Origin: Jacaranda mimosifolia
Lineage: Eukaryota > Streptophyta > Magnoliopsida > Lamiales > Bignoniaceae
Length of the DNA: 64,000 nucleotides
Assembly (NCBI GenBank): GCA_018894105.1
Contig: CM032128.1
Location: 15,605,001 to 15,669,000, forward strand
Reading direction: 5' to 3'
The notes beneath the pieces are model-generated. The model did not search any database and was not told the origin of the DNA. It was given only the letters and a program-made list of their open reading frames with translations. The stretch's first letter is position 1. Each line of letters begins with the position of its first letter. This document shows, piece by piece, positions 45,021 through 57,055 of the stretch. Position numbers and translations under genes: made by a program.

Positions 45021-47447
45021 CTAATAATGTCCTCCAATGCCGCAACCTCGTCGTTGTCGTTGTCTTCGTGGTCATCGCTCCCTTTCATCATGTGCAGCAT
45101 CATGTGATTGATGATGGCTTGGACCAGCTTCATGCTGATCACGATACTCCATAATACTTGGGAAAGGTACTAGCGAGAAATGAAGTGAGTGGCGTGCTGG
45201 TGCTGAACAATCATACTCCGTTGATCTCCATCCTAGACCAAGTTCAGTATCCACTAGTCCAGATACTGATTGATTGGTAGCCGACATATATGGTGGTATA
45301 GGTGTTAACTCATCTGCTCCTGGTGGTTGAGGTACGTAGCAATCGGTATACAAGTCAGGATGCTTATTAGAGGGACCTCCCATATCAATGCCACCCCTGA
45401 CCTAAAAGAATGAGTCTTCTGAGCTAATGAATCACTGCCAGTGGCCCCATGAATGCTATCATCATCAGTTGTGCTGTTGGATCTAATGCTGCGTCTCCTC
45501 CTCCTCGTATGTCTACTCCCACTAATTTCTTATTGTGGAGAAGGCGGTTGTTGTTAAGGGACATGGATTGGAAAGCGTTGTTTAGATGCCGACTGATGAA
45601 CGTTCTCAGCAATTAATCTATGATGATCCCTCATCTGAATAAATGAGATAACCTCGGCATCATCGGCAACAGAATCACAACTATCCATCAAATTGTGCAT
45701 TTGATCTGTCTGGAAAAAATAAAATGGACAACATAATGTTAAATATCATTTAAATCATTGAAGTATGTATTGTATGCTTATATACATACCACATCTTGCC
45801 AAGCGCGTGGCTCTTCTGGATGGTACCCCATTTGTATGTTCTCATATGATGGTCCTATGATTCGACGTGTAATTTGATCATACCATAACATGTATCCATC
45901 TTCCATAGTGGTTGATCCGATAATAGGAGGTCCACACACAACAAGTTGCTCTATGTTAGCCCACTAAGAAATATAATCCATGTGATAAATGGACCAATCT
46001 TGCCTAGGATCACCTCTATGTGATATGTCATGCAATATCGAACCTCTATCAGTCAATAGGGGAGAAATATGTTGCCGTATCCCAAATTGCCATAGGACTC
46101 GTTCTGGATGATGCATCTCAATTATAGCAAAATTGATTAATGGACACACTACTGTCCAAAGTCTCGGGGCACACTAGAGTGGCAAAGTTTGAATGTCTTG
46201 GACCGGGTCATATGGTTGTCATATAAACTGCATATAAAGAATTGAGCCAAGTTTATATACAAAAATAACTTATCAGAAGATTTGATGTGAAAACTATTAT
46301 TATATTATAAAATTTGTGACCTCATTTGCTAACATTCTGTCAAGCATATGTCTTATGATTCATATAGAGTGACTTGTTGTTTACGTGAAAGAATTATAAT
46401 GCCACCACCTAAAAACCAATTCAAGTGATATTAATAAAAATCATAATATCCATATACGCACAAATCAATTGCATGAAAATGTTAATAAACTATATCATAT
46501 ATTATCTTACCGAGCACCATACGGAGGAATTGGAAGTCCATCAATTACTACTGGCACTTCATTGTCATCGACACGAGAACTTAATCTTATAGGGGTCAAT
46601 GTTGTAATGCGAGACCATGCCCAAATCTACAATTAACAATTTTTCAAAAGTCATACCTAATTACAAGAATTAATATAATTATAAACAATACTACTTCACT
46701 TGTAACAGCTGCATCGCTCCACCAATATTTGATTTTCCTCTATGTGATGCGGTACAAATCTCACGATACATGAACGATAAATTTGCACTACCCCAACTAA
46801 AGTAACAGACTTCATATATTTGCTGTTGTAAGTAAACTAATGATACTGCAGAACCCGATGAGCTTGGGCACATAAGACCGCCAAGAAGTATCAACACACA
46901 GACACATGCGTATTGTTGGACCTCCAAAACTGTGCTATGATCCGTAATTCTATTGTTCTGGATGTGGTCCGTAAGAGCAGTAAGATGAAGTTGTGATCCC
47001 CTAAAGTGTCGCTCCTCTAGAACAAATCCAAGATAACGCTGACAATAATCCTACCACTGTGGGAGGCTGTGAACATGGTCTTTACCTGTAACAGCAATAC
47101 CATCTATCGGTAATACCCAAATAACTGCTATGTCCTGCAATGTAACTGTAGCCTCTCCTACACGTAAATGAAATGTGTGAGTCTCTCTCGACTAAAGCTG
47201 TAATTATATGAACATTAGTTTCAATATTTCTACAACTGTAGACACCATAGAATCCCATCTCATTTAATAAAGATAATACATGAGGGTGTAGAGCTTCGCG
47301 TCCTATAATTCTCCAAAATCTTCTATCTCCTCGTCTAACAACTAAAGTATTATCTATATTTTCAGTTAATACACCCTTTGATCGATGGCCAGCTTGCATG
47401 TATAAGACACTAGGATTACGTGGACCATATATATCTGTGATATCCAT
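45021..47447 (-). pseudogene. plant mobile domain (MAIN-like) gene, five exons, broken
   Basis: Exons read about 47447-46700, 46626-46511, 46408-46321, 46227-45790 and 45709-45021, with GT/AG at each intron. Exon 1 starts MDITDIYGPRNPSVLY, then RRGDRRFWR and HPHVLSLLNEMGFYGVYSCR. After a frameshift near 47190 come VGEATVTLQDIAVIW and LRVG-type blocks. A stop lies near 47056 before YCQRYLGF. LILLGGLMCPSSSGSAVSL, MYREICTASH and IGGAMQLLQ follow. Exon 4 has CPLINFAIIEMHHPERVLWQ, RQDWSIYH and YMLWYDQITRR. The gene ends RRGCGIGGHY. This is the aminotransferase-like plant mobile domain of MAIN/MAIL1-type proteins, a domain known both as host regulators and inside transposons. At least eight stops indicate a dead copy. 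Confidence 0.85.
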
Positions 47448-47534
47448 CCTGAAATATTTGCAGGAAAAATAAAAATAACTACAAGTGGGTACATTTGAGA
47501 TATTGTAATGATACTCTAATGATGCTACATACAT

Positions 47535-48096
47535 GATGATTATAATTAATAACTATTATAGAAGTTAACAAAATATTAATATTCACATTCTTCACTAGTT
47601 ATACATTACAAAAAATAAACAATTCATGAATATAAATTATAAAGACAGACAAAAATATGAATTTAATTTTTTATTATTTTAAATATTCTAAAATAGTTAA
47701 ATAATTAATATAAAATTATTTTCAATTTTTACGCTAGCCCTAATTTAGGGTAATGCAAATTTGCACAAAAGATGCATTCAGTGAGTGCATCTTTAATCAT
47801 TATGGGCCTCCTAGAGCGCGCCTTCAGCAATTATTTGCAATTTATTAATTTATATTACTAATTACAATACAAATTACAATTTCAATTCTAATACGAGTTA
47901 AATATATTTTAATACATTTATAATGCATTTTTATTACTACTAAACTAACATTTCTTCTGAAAGAATTTTTTAAATAATTTTTTATTTAAAAATTAATAAG
48001 GTAGTTAATAACTCTTCTAATTAATTAATTTAATTATTTTTAACTAATTAATATATTAAATATTTTTAACTATTTAACAATATTTTTTTATTTTGA
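47535..48096. other. AT-rich spacer upstream of the PMD gene, with a stem-loop
   Basis: Within this AT-rich stretch, GATGCATTCAGTGAGTGCATC at about 47771-47791 is a stem-loop of the same type as those in the left terminal repeat. No open frames. It would contain the PMD gene's promoter; I cannot point to a convincing TATA box among many AT runs. Confidence 0.4.
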
Positions 48097-49500
48097 ATTA
48101 ATTTTATAGTGCCCATATTGGGAGCACCTGCTCCTGTACGAGGTGCTACTCAAATCAATATCACAAGTTCTCTCAATTACAGAAAATACGTCTTTTAAAA
48201 AGTAAATATTTAATTCCCACAAGTAAAATCCATTAACAGTTTGGCTTCTGACCAAAGTATCATAAATCACACTTAATATTTCCAAAACCTAACTGTATAT
48301 TCACATCAGTAACTTAACAAGCTACAATCAATATACTCATTAATTCCTTGGTTGAGCCGCATTGGGTTCAATATTCTTTTCTTCAGCTTCCCTATCTATA
48401 TCAATCCAATTTAATAATTTTCAACAGAAGTTGTATCAACTTAAAACTAATGCTTAAACCCATAACAAGATCTTCATAAACCGTTTATGTCATTTAACAT
48501 TAATTTATGCATATAATTTCGTCATAATATAACTCAATTGTATCAAATCAGGGCTAATAATCTGATAAAATTAAAATCTACCAAATTAAATTGAGTCTGA
48601 GTCCAAATCACATTCCAAATTTAGCCTAATCTCGTCCAAATTAAATTTGGAGCAAGCTGTCCAGGAACTGCCGGAGCCGCTGCCTGTGTGCAAGCCGTTT
48701 GGACCAAAAGGTGATCCTCGCCTATTTTTGCTAACCCCTCAACCAATTTTGCTAACCGCCGCCTCTTCGCTGGCGAATTGGACGAGAACAACCACTAAAA
48801 CCCTAGCGCCGCCGCTTCTTTCTGCCTTAATTACTCCACCGTCGGCCGTTAAAACCAGCAATTGAGCACACCAACGCATTCCTCTTGTCGAGCCCGTCAA
48901 AACCCACCTAACATTTCACCATTTCTGCTGCTGGAAGTCAGCAACCCGCCACCTCCGCCGCCTTGCTCCGTCGCCATAAATTTTTTTGGCGAAATCACTG
49001 TTGATTTGGCTCACATTTGGTACAGTTGTGATCCTTGAGCTGAGAGGAATCCAACCATGGTTTTACTTTCTAATTTGGAGGTGAAACGAAGAAGAACCGA
49101 AGGTGGAAAGAGATTGGACAAGTTTTGAAAATTTGATGAATTTTTGTCCTCATATATATGTATATATATAGAAGTATTTTTGGATTTCTTCAATTTGACC
49201 CCCAAAATATAATTTCAAATACTTTATATATATATCCTATAAAAATTGATTAACACTATACATATGAGTGAATAAAATACTAATAAAAAAAAAATGAAAA
49301 TAATACACTAATCTGAGTATTGGTAGAAAATAATGTTGAAAAATAATATTATTTAACTCCTTCCAATTTTTCGTTCTACCCAAACTGTAAATACAAATAA
49401 TAAATATATATTTATTAAAGCAAAAAATTTCAAGTTAGCACTCAAAATTAAAATTTTTACTTTAATAAAAATTTTTCACCTTAAATAATCAAACAATTAC
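48097..49500 (-). other. possible decayed chromovirus LTR inside the PMD element
   Basis: The order of words resembles the GC-rich core and downstream part of the Tekay LTRs in minus orientation. There is a CCGCCGCC-rich block (48650-48980), a GGTACAGTTGTGATCCTTGAG-like passage placed like TGGTGTCAATGTAATC in the Tekay A LTR, a TATATATAG run, then CAATTTGACCCCCAAAA (compare AATTCGACC.CCAAAAC). The edges TGTAAC/GTTACA were not found. It may be a truncated LTR or simply similar GC-rich captured sequence. The 72-codon open frame at 48647-48865 is not supported as a gene. Confidence 0.3.
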
Positions 49501-49816
49501 TACAATAATTTTTTTTCTCTTTTCTTTTATCTCTTTTTTATTTTCCTCTTCTTTCTGCATGGAAATTGTGAATCTTGCAGGCTTCACAAAACGTGTGAAG
49601 GCTACAGGCTTTAAGTTATGCGTGCCAGCCAAAATTGCAGCTTTTATAAAATTTCTCCAGTTGCCACAAAGAAACAATAATTATAAGTGAACTGTTTTCT
49701 TCTCTTTTTTCTTCCTATTTTCTTTCTTTCCTCCATTTTCTCAATTTCTCTCTACTTCTACTTATAAGGAGTGTTGGTCAATATTTAGCCTACACTCTTT
49801 AGAAGGCTGCAAATTT

Positions 49817-49817
<1 letters not shown>

Positions 49818-49888
<71 letters not shown>
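49818..49888. repeat. (AAT)n(ATT)n microsatellite palindrome
   Basis: About 40 bp of TAA repeats followed directly by about 32 bp of TTA repeats, so the two halves are complementary and could fold into one long hairpin. It lies just inside the right terminal repeat of the PMD element. Confidence 0.95.
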
Positions 49889-50051
49889 TATTGTTTTTAT
49901 ATTCACGTGAAGGCTGCATGCAAATTGCAGCCTTCACGTGAATAAATTATAGTCTTCAGTTGTGAAGGCTGCAATTAGCTAACAAAATACTATAATTTTG
50001 TAACCTTCCCCAATTTACGGTATTTTTGAATTTTTTTTTTTAAAAAAAGCC
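49889..50051 (-). repeat. right terminal inverted repeat of the PMD element
   Basis: Mirror of 44339 onward. It includes a strong stem-loop, GTGAAGGCTGCA separated by a short loop from TGCAGCCTTCAC (about 49908-49939). A looser related passage (GCAGGCTTCAC, GTGAAGGCTACAGGC) lies at 49575-49612. Confidence 0.8.
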
Positions 50052-50060
50052 CACCACGGC

Positions 50061-53000
50061 ACTGACAGCTTTTGCCACAAATAAAAAAAAGAAAAGAAAA
50101 GAAAAAGGTTTTCGGTTTCAAAAAAGATGTTCTCATCATATACTTAATTTTTAAGGGCATTGGGAACCTATAAAATTTTCACGTACAAATTATATTGACA
50201 TCTGTATATCATAACATAATGCATATTACACGATTATGCATAAATTATAGATTGGAAATGAGAACTATCTTTTGCTTTTCTATAGTATTTGGACGGTGAC
50301 CATAATTTTATTTATTTATTTTTAATATAGAATGAACTCATCAATAGTCCAAAACTTAATTAGATTAATTAAGCTAATTGATTGATCCAATCAATCAGTT
50401 TATTAATTCAATACTCAAATTAATTAAAATTTCAATTAATTAATTCAAAGCATTGCGTTAATTTAATAAGATTACTTCAATGATCTCTGTATTTAATTAA
50501 TTACTTTAACTCTTGAATTAAATTAATTAGCATTCAACAAGTTACTTAATCCAATCAATTTGTAAATTAATTGATCTAATCAATTAATTCAATCTCCAAT
50601 TCTGTCTAGCCAAATTATTTTATTGATCATATTAATTAATTAATTGAATCATCTCTTAAATTAATTAAGCCTTCACCAATCCAACTATTGAATTATTTCT
50701 CATAGATTATAATGAGTTTATTCGACTTAGTATGTGATCCCTTAAATTCACCATTAGCTAGTAGTGGATATGAAATTCTTGTAATTTAATAAGAGCAATT
50801 AAGATTGCGTCTATTAATTGGATCATAGTTGGCATTTAATAATATATCATGAAAACTTAGAAATGGATGAATTTTTAATATGTCTCGATTGGGACTAGAG
50901 CATTTATAATAAGCTTCAAAACCTACTAGTGCAATATTTAAGAATCAATTCCTAATTTATGTCTTAATGATGAAACTAGGAATCAACCTACGTTGGCCAA
51001 GTATTTTCTGTATATTCCTGGATAGTGAAGAACACATAACTTTTGCCTAAATTATAATCCATAGGTGATGAATTATTGCTGGAATTCATGTACATGAGTT
51101 AATTGCATATGCATAAACTCTTCCTAATCATCCTAATTCCTATGTTACTAGATTTATTAATGTACAAGCAGTTATGCACAACGTTATCATAAGAGTTACA
51201 TTTAAGGACTAATACTGCACTATCATAACCACGAATTTCCTTATTCTACAATTGGATAATTTACACAGAAATTTTTCATTAGATTGTTCATGATGATGCA
51301 GTATCTAGTGAGGATGAATTTAGGAGAGTTCGGCGTAATAGTTGCCTTGTTTTGAGTCTAAGGTTGAGCTCAAGTCAGGAGCACAAGCTCGAATCTACAA
51401 TCACAGGGAAGTATGTTAGGATTGTTGAGGCACCCTCCGGCTAAGACTCTCCAATGATTAAGTAAAAATAAGTTTGGAAGAATGACGAGGTCAAAAGTAA
51501 GCGAGGAGATTAGAGTAGAAAGCATACTTGTAGCAATTTTGGAAGATATTATAATAGTTTGAAGTACAGGGTCGAAATATCTAATCAATCTCTATTACAT
51601 CAAGTGATGCCTACTATGGGTGTAAAGGCACTTTAGATTTTTTTTAAAATGACAAACATCAATTTTTTTTAGACATCTAGCTGGTAAAGTGGCCCCCTTA
51701 AAACATCATTAAATGTAGAGAGATTGACTAGTGGTAACATTAAATATGAATGAGATTGACTGATGGCAACATTTCATGCGGAGGTGGACAATTAACAAAT
51801 ATCCTAAAGCATATTAAATGCGGCCACCCATGCTAGATAGGTAGGAGTTGACCTCAAATACATTGCTTATCCCACCTTGGAGGATGTCTGATCAGTTGAC
51901 CTGAGCGTAGTCGACTGCAAAGTCTTGCTTCTTGTTAGAATGGGAATGATGTTGGTTAAATCATTGTGGTCAACCTCAAAGTTCACTTTCTACTGGGGTG
52001 AAACAATATTTCACACCATTTAACGGGAAAGACCTAGCTTTGTGGTTGAAATAGGACTTAACTTGTTGAAGACTTCTTGACATCTTCCCAATCAAGAGTC
52101 CCTCAACTTCTTAGTTCAAAAGGATAGGTTCGCTACAAAGAATCAACCTAATGATTAGGCTGAGAAGAAGAGGCAAAATGTTGGAATTCAAAATATTATA
52201 TTGATTTGGAATTTAAATGTTTATTCAACCACTGATTCACATTGAAGCACGCCGAAAATTTCACTAGGCACAATGATTATCATATGGTCCTATGCCTTGG
52301 GTTCTAAAGCATGCGCATTATTGATTGTGCACATTTAATAGCCAGTTATCAATTGAAAATGTAATTGTTCCCACCCATTTTTCTTCTATAGAAGCAATAA
52401 AAATCCTCATTTCTCACTTTTGCTTCCCTTTATCTCCAGAGCAATTTGATGTAGTGAGATCGAGAATCCTACAGAGCTCAACCACCGAAACCAATTTATT
52501 TCTCTATCTCTCCCTTATTCTAAGTACTATTCCAATCTCTTTTTTTTCTTTATTTCATATATTGTTTTCCTCTTTCTCCCCTATTCTTTTATGCATTTTG
52601 GCCCTATTTTTTGCCCAAAAAATGAGTACCTAATTTGATAGTGAGGTTGAAAGGATTATTGGTGAGGTTTGGATGGATTATGAAAGACTTCCATTAGCAA
52701 AGCTAAGATGGCCAATAGTTGCAATGACTCTAGGAGTAACCAAGTTTAGGTTGAGATGGTGCAAGAACTAGTAGTATAGGAGGTGGAACCTTTTTCTCAC
52801 TTTACCTTAGACCACTATAGTGAAATTAGGTCAGATGTGAGTAGGAGGAATTGGGTGGAATTAAGGAGAGATTTTTTATTCCCTTAGAATTTGAGCTTTT
52901 AGTTCTTGGTCCAAGTAGTAGGATGGATCATCCCTATGCCAATTCCATATTTGAGAACATCTTACTTTGCTCTATAGCCTTAAGTTCTTCATTGCTAGAG

Positions 53001-53153
53001 AGGTTCAAGAGATTTTGGCTACTTTAGATGCTTATCTAACCAAGATTCTGCCTAAGTCATACTCTTTAATTTATCATGATGATGCGAATCCATTAACAAC
53101 CTTCCAATTTCACCAACTTTTTACCCATTATTTCAGTGACCATTGTCCCGCCG
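50061..53153. other. unassigned repeat-like sequence
   Basis: 50330-50700 is dominated by AATTAATT-type words with CAATCAATT palindromes. 51290-52640 reads like LTR sequence, with passages such as TTGAGGCACCCTCCGGC reminiscent of the solo LTR at 39680. 52620-52770 resembles the start of a coding region with an early stop (MST, then DSEVERIIGEVWMDYERLPL). No paired LTR, primer site or target duplication was found, and the Tekay B element cuts it off at 53154. Short open frames at 51370-51588, 52325-52633 and 52967-53158 are unsupported. Confidence 0.35.
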
Positions 53154-55740
53154 TGTAACGCCCTCTCTCGGGACAACCTCTAAGCTGAGGCGCCACTCAA
53201 TTCAGTCTTAATTTCAAAACCCATAAATCGAACAATAGGCCCATATTTAACATTTCAAACCTAACAAAAATAGTGATAGGTTCAACTTAAACAAACTTTA
53301 ACAAAAAATTACTACATACGTGCCATAGTGATCCTTTAATAGTTAACATAATATTTATATGCCTTAGGTCAGAATTTAGTCTCAGCATATAAACATCTAA
53401 TCTATTACAAAATATTCACCGGTCCATGGTTGAGGTCCGAGTTCATCACCAAAACCTGTTTGAGAAATTCAAAGTGATATGGGGGATAAGTCTAAAGACT
53501 TAGTGAGAGATAAACTTAAGAACAACAGTAAAGATCTATCGAGGAAGATTAAACTCAACAGATCGCAAATTTAACAGTCAAAATAAGTCATATCAAGAAA
53601 CAGGCAGTAACAATTAGCAAAACATGAAACTTTGATGCCTTATTGCTCCAAGAACAGATTTCAAGCCTTCAAGATATAATCTAATAAAGCAAACCAGAAG
53701 CATATGCATTCCAACAGATTACAACAAAACATGCACAATAGATTCACCTTATACCAGTTAGTCAATCAGTTTACCAAAGCGTGGCAGTTTGGTACATGGC
53801 AGATGCCTAGGGGGAAATTCCTAGCGCACTGGTGATACCTAGGGGGAAATCCTTAGTGTATCACTGACACCTAAGGGGAAATCTTTAGTGTATCGCCGAC
53901 ACCTAGGGGAAAATCCCTAGTGTATCGCTGACACCCATGCAGAACTGCATGGCGTGCCCCATATAACCAAACATCTTGCCAGGATCAACCCTTAGCCATT
54001 TAACGCTGTACAAATAAACAAGAAGCCGGCAAGGCAATAGGTAACAATATAGGACGGTACATATAACAATATAGTCAGGCAACAGAGCGATACAGATAAT
54101 AATAGACAAGAGTTCTGGGTGCCATAACAGATAAACTTTAGAATCAATAACAAGCAATGACCCTTACAGGGGTATACACATCAGATAACAGATAACAATC
54201 AAAATCTCAAGCAGTTTACAGATTTCAATAAACATGATGCAGTTAGTACAGAAACAAAACCCTCACCTCCCTAGTCATAGAAAAAGCAAACCACAGTCAA
54301 CATTAGCAGTCTAGTGGTCAACAGGACCCACTTCTTCGTCACCTAACTAAAAGAGTGTATTCATGATCAAAATCCTTATTCGACCTTTAATAATTACAAC
54401 TATACTACTAGCAGTTCCAAAATCACTAGTTTATCAATCAACATGTAAATTAAGATTTGATCGGTATTATCAGTACGAAATGCGCTAATGAAGTCAATTA
54501 TTACAGAAATAGTCATGGAGTTTGTATTGTTTCCAGTAATGGGATGAAATCTGGTCCTTAATTACATAATCATTCTCATAACATTATGCCACGTCAACAA
54601 TATTACTCCAATCATCATAATTAACCTAATTGTCGCCATTTAGTTTTCAAATTCATGAACTCCTTAAATTAGGATTTATATCCTTTAACAAACTTAATTA
54701 ATCCATGTTACCATATAATACAATATATTCGGGTCCACTAGGCGCATGTATATATATATATATGCATGATGAACATATCCAACTCATATATCAAATCCTC
54801 ATTTATCATAATACAAGATTTATAATTGAAATAGTACAATATACATGTATATATACATAATCCTATTCCCACTTTTAACCCAAGATTCAATTATTGGAGT
54901 TCTGGAATCACAAAATAAGTACACGAGTGCGATCGTTGTGTCAAGAAGATGTTACTATCTCTCCATCGCCACCGTCAACAGAAAAGACAAACACTATCAC
55001 CAAAAGATGCCTTTCAACAAGAGTTGCCCAACGCCCACCTTAATTATAGGTTTTACCACTGGGAAGACCTCCAATCGCAGCCTTGATGTCTCAGGGCCGC
55101 CATGAAGACCTCCAAACTCCCATGCAAGGGTGAAAACGTGTTTCTCAAGCTGAGAGCTTCAGAAAATGCTTCCCAAAAGCATGTTCCTACCGCCGCCCGT
55201 CACTCATCACCGCGGTCAACTTTCAGCTCTAGTTTTTCGGTGGTCCGCCGCCTAAAACACCATGCATGTGGTACCGGGGTGTTGTTGGGGGTGAGGCCAA
55301 GGAAATGGCCAATTTAGTTTTGGGAAATGAGGGTCGCCAGTGGAGGGGGAATAGGGTACGCGGTGAAGAAGAAGAAGAAATGGTGAGAGAATGAAAAATG
55401 TGATGTTTATAGGGGTGACTTTTTAAATTCTCAATTGGCCCTCAAAATTTTATAAAGTTGTTTAATTGAGTCCTTCCAGTTTATGAAAGTGGGACTTCGA
55501 CCCAGTTGACCTAAAGACTTCCATGCAAACCCACAAAATTTCAATTGTGGTCTAATTAAGTCCTATTTATTTGCGAATTAACCCCCAAACTTCTAAAATT
55601 CTTGAAAGTCGAGTTTTCCTTATTTACGAACTAACCCCAAATTTCAATAAAATAATAAAATAAAAGAATAATTAAAATTATCAAAATTAAAATAATGAAA
55701 ATTTAAATTCTACCAATCATATAATTTTTGGGGTGTTACA
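53154..55740 (-). repeat. 3' LTR of Tekay B
   Basis: Plus strand TGTAACGCCC to GGGGTGTTACA, 2587 bp, perfect TGTAAC/GTTACA ends. It contains the family words CGGGACAACC, AAGCTGAG and a GC-rich core (55150-55380). It also contains four 32-bp tandem units at 53802-53929. Confidence 0.9.
53802..53929. repeat. four 32-bp tandem repeats in the Tekay B LTR
   Basis: Unit GACACCTAGGGGAAAATCCC continuing TAGTGTATCGCT, four times with small differences. Each contains CCTAGGGG...CCCTAG, a short dyad. The other Tekay B LTR has the corresponding array at about 60354-60485, with a stray unit at 60597-60635. Tekay A LTRs lack it. Confidence 0.85.
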
Positions 55741-55753
55741 AACCTCCCTCTCT
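55741..55753 (-). promoter_or_regulatory. polypurine tract of Tekay B
   Basis: The minus strand reads AGAGAGGGAGGTT directly before the LTR start TGTAACACCCC, the priming site for second-strand synthesis. Confidence 0.85.
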
Positions 55754-55754
55754 T

Positions 55755-56265
55755 AAAAGAATATGGTCCCCAGATTCTCACTTGAATATTGAAAGAGCGT
55801 GGGATATTGTTGGCGCATGAGATTCTCTTGCTCCTAGGTTGCTTCTTCCATATTATGGTTGTGCCATAGCATCTTCACTTGAGGAATCCATCAATTCCTA
55901 AGCTCCCAAAACTTTCTATCCAAGATACGAACTGGTTGCTCCTCGTACGTTAGATCACCTTTCAATTGCATGAGCTCATGAGATATGACGTGGGAAGGAT
56001 CAAGATAGTATTTTCGAAGTTGCAACATATGAAAGACATCATGTATCCCTGCCAGGTCCTGAGGTAGTACAAGATGATAAGCTATTGGTCCAACTCTTTC
56101 ACATACGTCATAAGGTCCAACATATCTTAGACTCAGCTTTTCGCCTTTACCAATTCTTTTGACCCTTTTCCTCGGTGATACCTTGAGAAACACTTGATCA
56201 CTAACTTTAAATTTCAAATCCTTACTCTGTTTATCTGCATAACTTTTCTGTTGATCCTGTTGGTT
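55755..56265 (-). pseudogene. integrase C-terminal domain and chromodomain (Tekay B)
   Basis: The minus strand reads QQKSYADKQ, then FKVSDQVFLKVSPRKRVKR, LRYVGPYDVCERVGPIAYHL and HDVFHMLQLRKYYLDPSHVI, the integrase C-terminal GPF/Y-type module. It then continues IPQVKMLWHNHNMEEAT, the chromodomain core, with one stop before and one stop in place of the Trp. In chromoviruses this domain is thought to steer integration to heterochromatin. An uninterrupted 108-codon frame covers 55891-56217. Confidence 0.9.
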
Positions 56266-56770
56266 AGACAGAACGATGACATTACTATGAATTCATAATG
56301 ATAGTATCGAGAATTGAAAGCAATTTTTGGAATATCTGCTTCTCTGATCTTCAGCTGGTATTATCCCTATCTCAAGTCCAGCTTTGAGAAGATTTTGATC
56401 CTTCCAAAAGGTCAAATAACTCTTCAACGTGTGGCAGAGGATACTTATTCTTGATAGTGACCTTATTCAATTCTCTATAGTCGATGCACATTCTTAAAGA
56501 CCCATCCCTCTTCTTGACGAATAGCATTGGGGCTCTCTAAGGGGACGTGCTAGGTCTAATGAACTTCTTCTTCAATAGTTTCTATTGTTGGCTCTTCAGT
56601 TCTTTAAGCTCAGCAGGTGACATCCGATAAGGATTCTTGGAGAAAGGTGTGGCCTTGGGAAGAGTGTGAATAACAAACTTTATTTCTCTGTCAAGGGGTA
56701 GCAAGTTCAACTCTTCAGCGAACACCTCGGGATACTCAGCTAGCGTTTCCACTTCCTCTATCCTGATCGC
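56266..56770 (-). pseudogene. reverse transcriptase N-terminal part (Tekay B)
   Basis: The minus strand reads EYPEVFAEELNLLP, then [52 protein letters not shown] and, after frame changes, [11 protein letters not shown]. This is the fingers and first palm part of Ty3/gypsy RT. It stops just before the YxDD region. Sequence then passes directly into the integrase C-terminus at about 56265, showing an internal deletion of the rest of RT, RNase H and most of integrase. Several stops are present. Confidence 0.85.
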
Positions 56771-57055
56771 GTCTCAAAGTTTATTAATAAGGTATGCCAG
56801 AAATCCTTGCCCACCTTCATTCAAAATATGTCTACCCTCAAGTGCTAATATGATCGGTATCGAGAAAGTGTTATCTGTCGAATGATGTGTTGATATTGAT
56901 GTTCCCTCTTCAAGTGTAATGCACTTGGTGTAGCAATTCATCTATGCTTGATGGTGGTACAACCAGTCCATTCCAAGTATTAGGTCGTACCTTTGGATAG
57001 GCATCTGTATTAGATTAGCTGGATATACTTGGTCCCCGATCATGATTGGGCAATC

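Larger units (their letters stand above)
44339..50051 (-). mobile_element. Mutator-like element carrying a plant mobile domain gene
   Basis: The left end GGCTTTTTTTAAAAAAA, then ACCGTAACTTGGGGAA and GTTACAAAATTATAGTA, is mirrored at the right end. Read in reverse from 50051, that end is GGCTTTTTTTAAAAAAA, then ACCGTAAATTGGGGAA and GTTACAAAATTATAGTA. The flanks are CACAACGGC (44330-44338) and CACCACGGC (50052-50060), a 9-bp target duplication with one mismatch. Size 5.7 kb. The only gene recognised inside is the PMD gene at 45021-47447. No MULE transposase was found, so movement would have required help in trans, unless the transposase has been lost. The right half holds a decayed chromovirus-LTR-like stretch and a long AAT/ATT palindrome. 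Confidence 0.8.

Noticed and set aside
53802..53929. CRISPR-like regular repeats
   Set aside because: Units abut directly without unique spacers and lie within an LTR.
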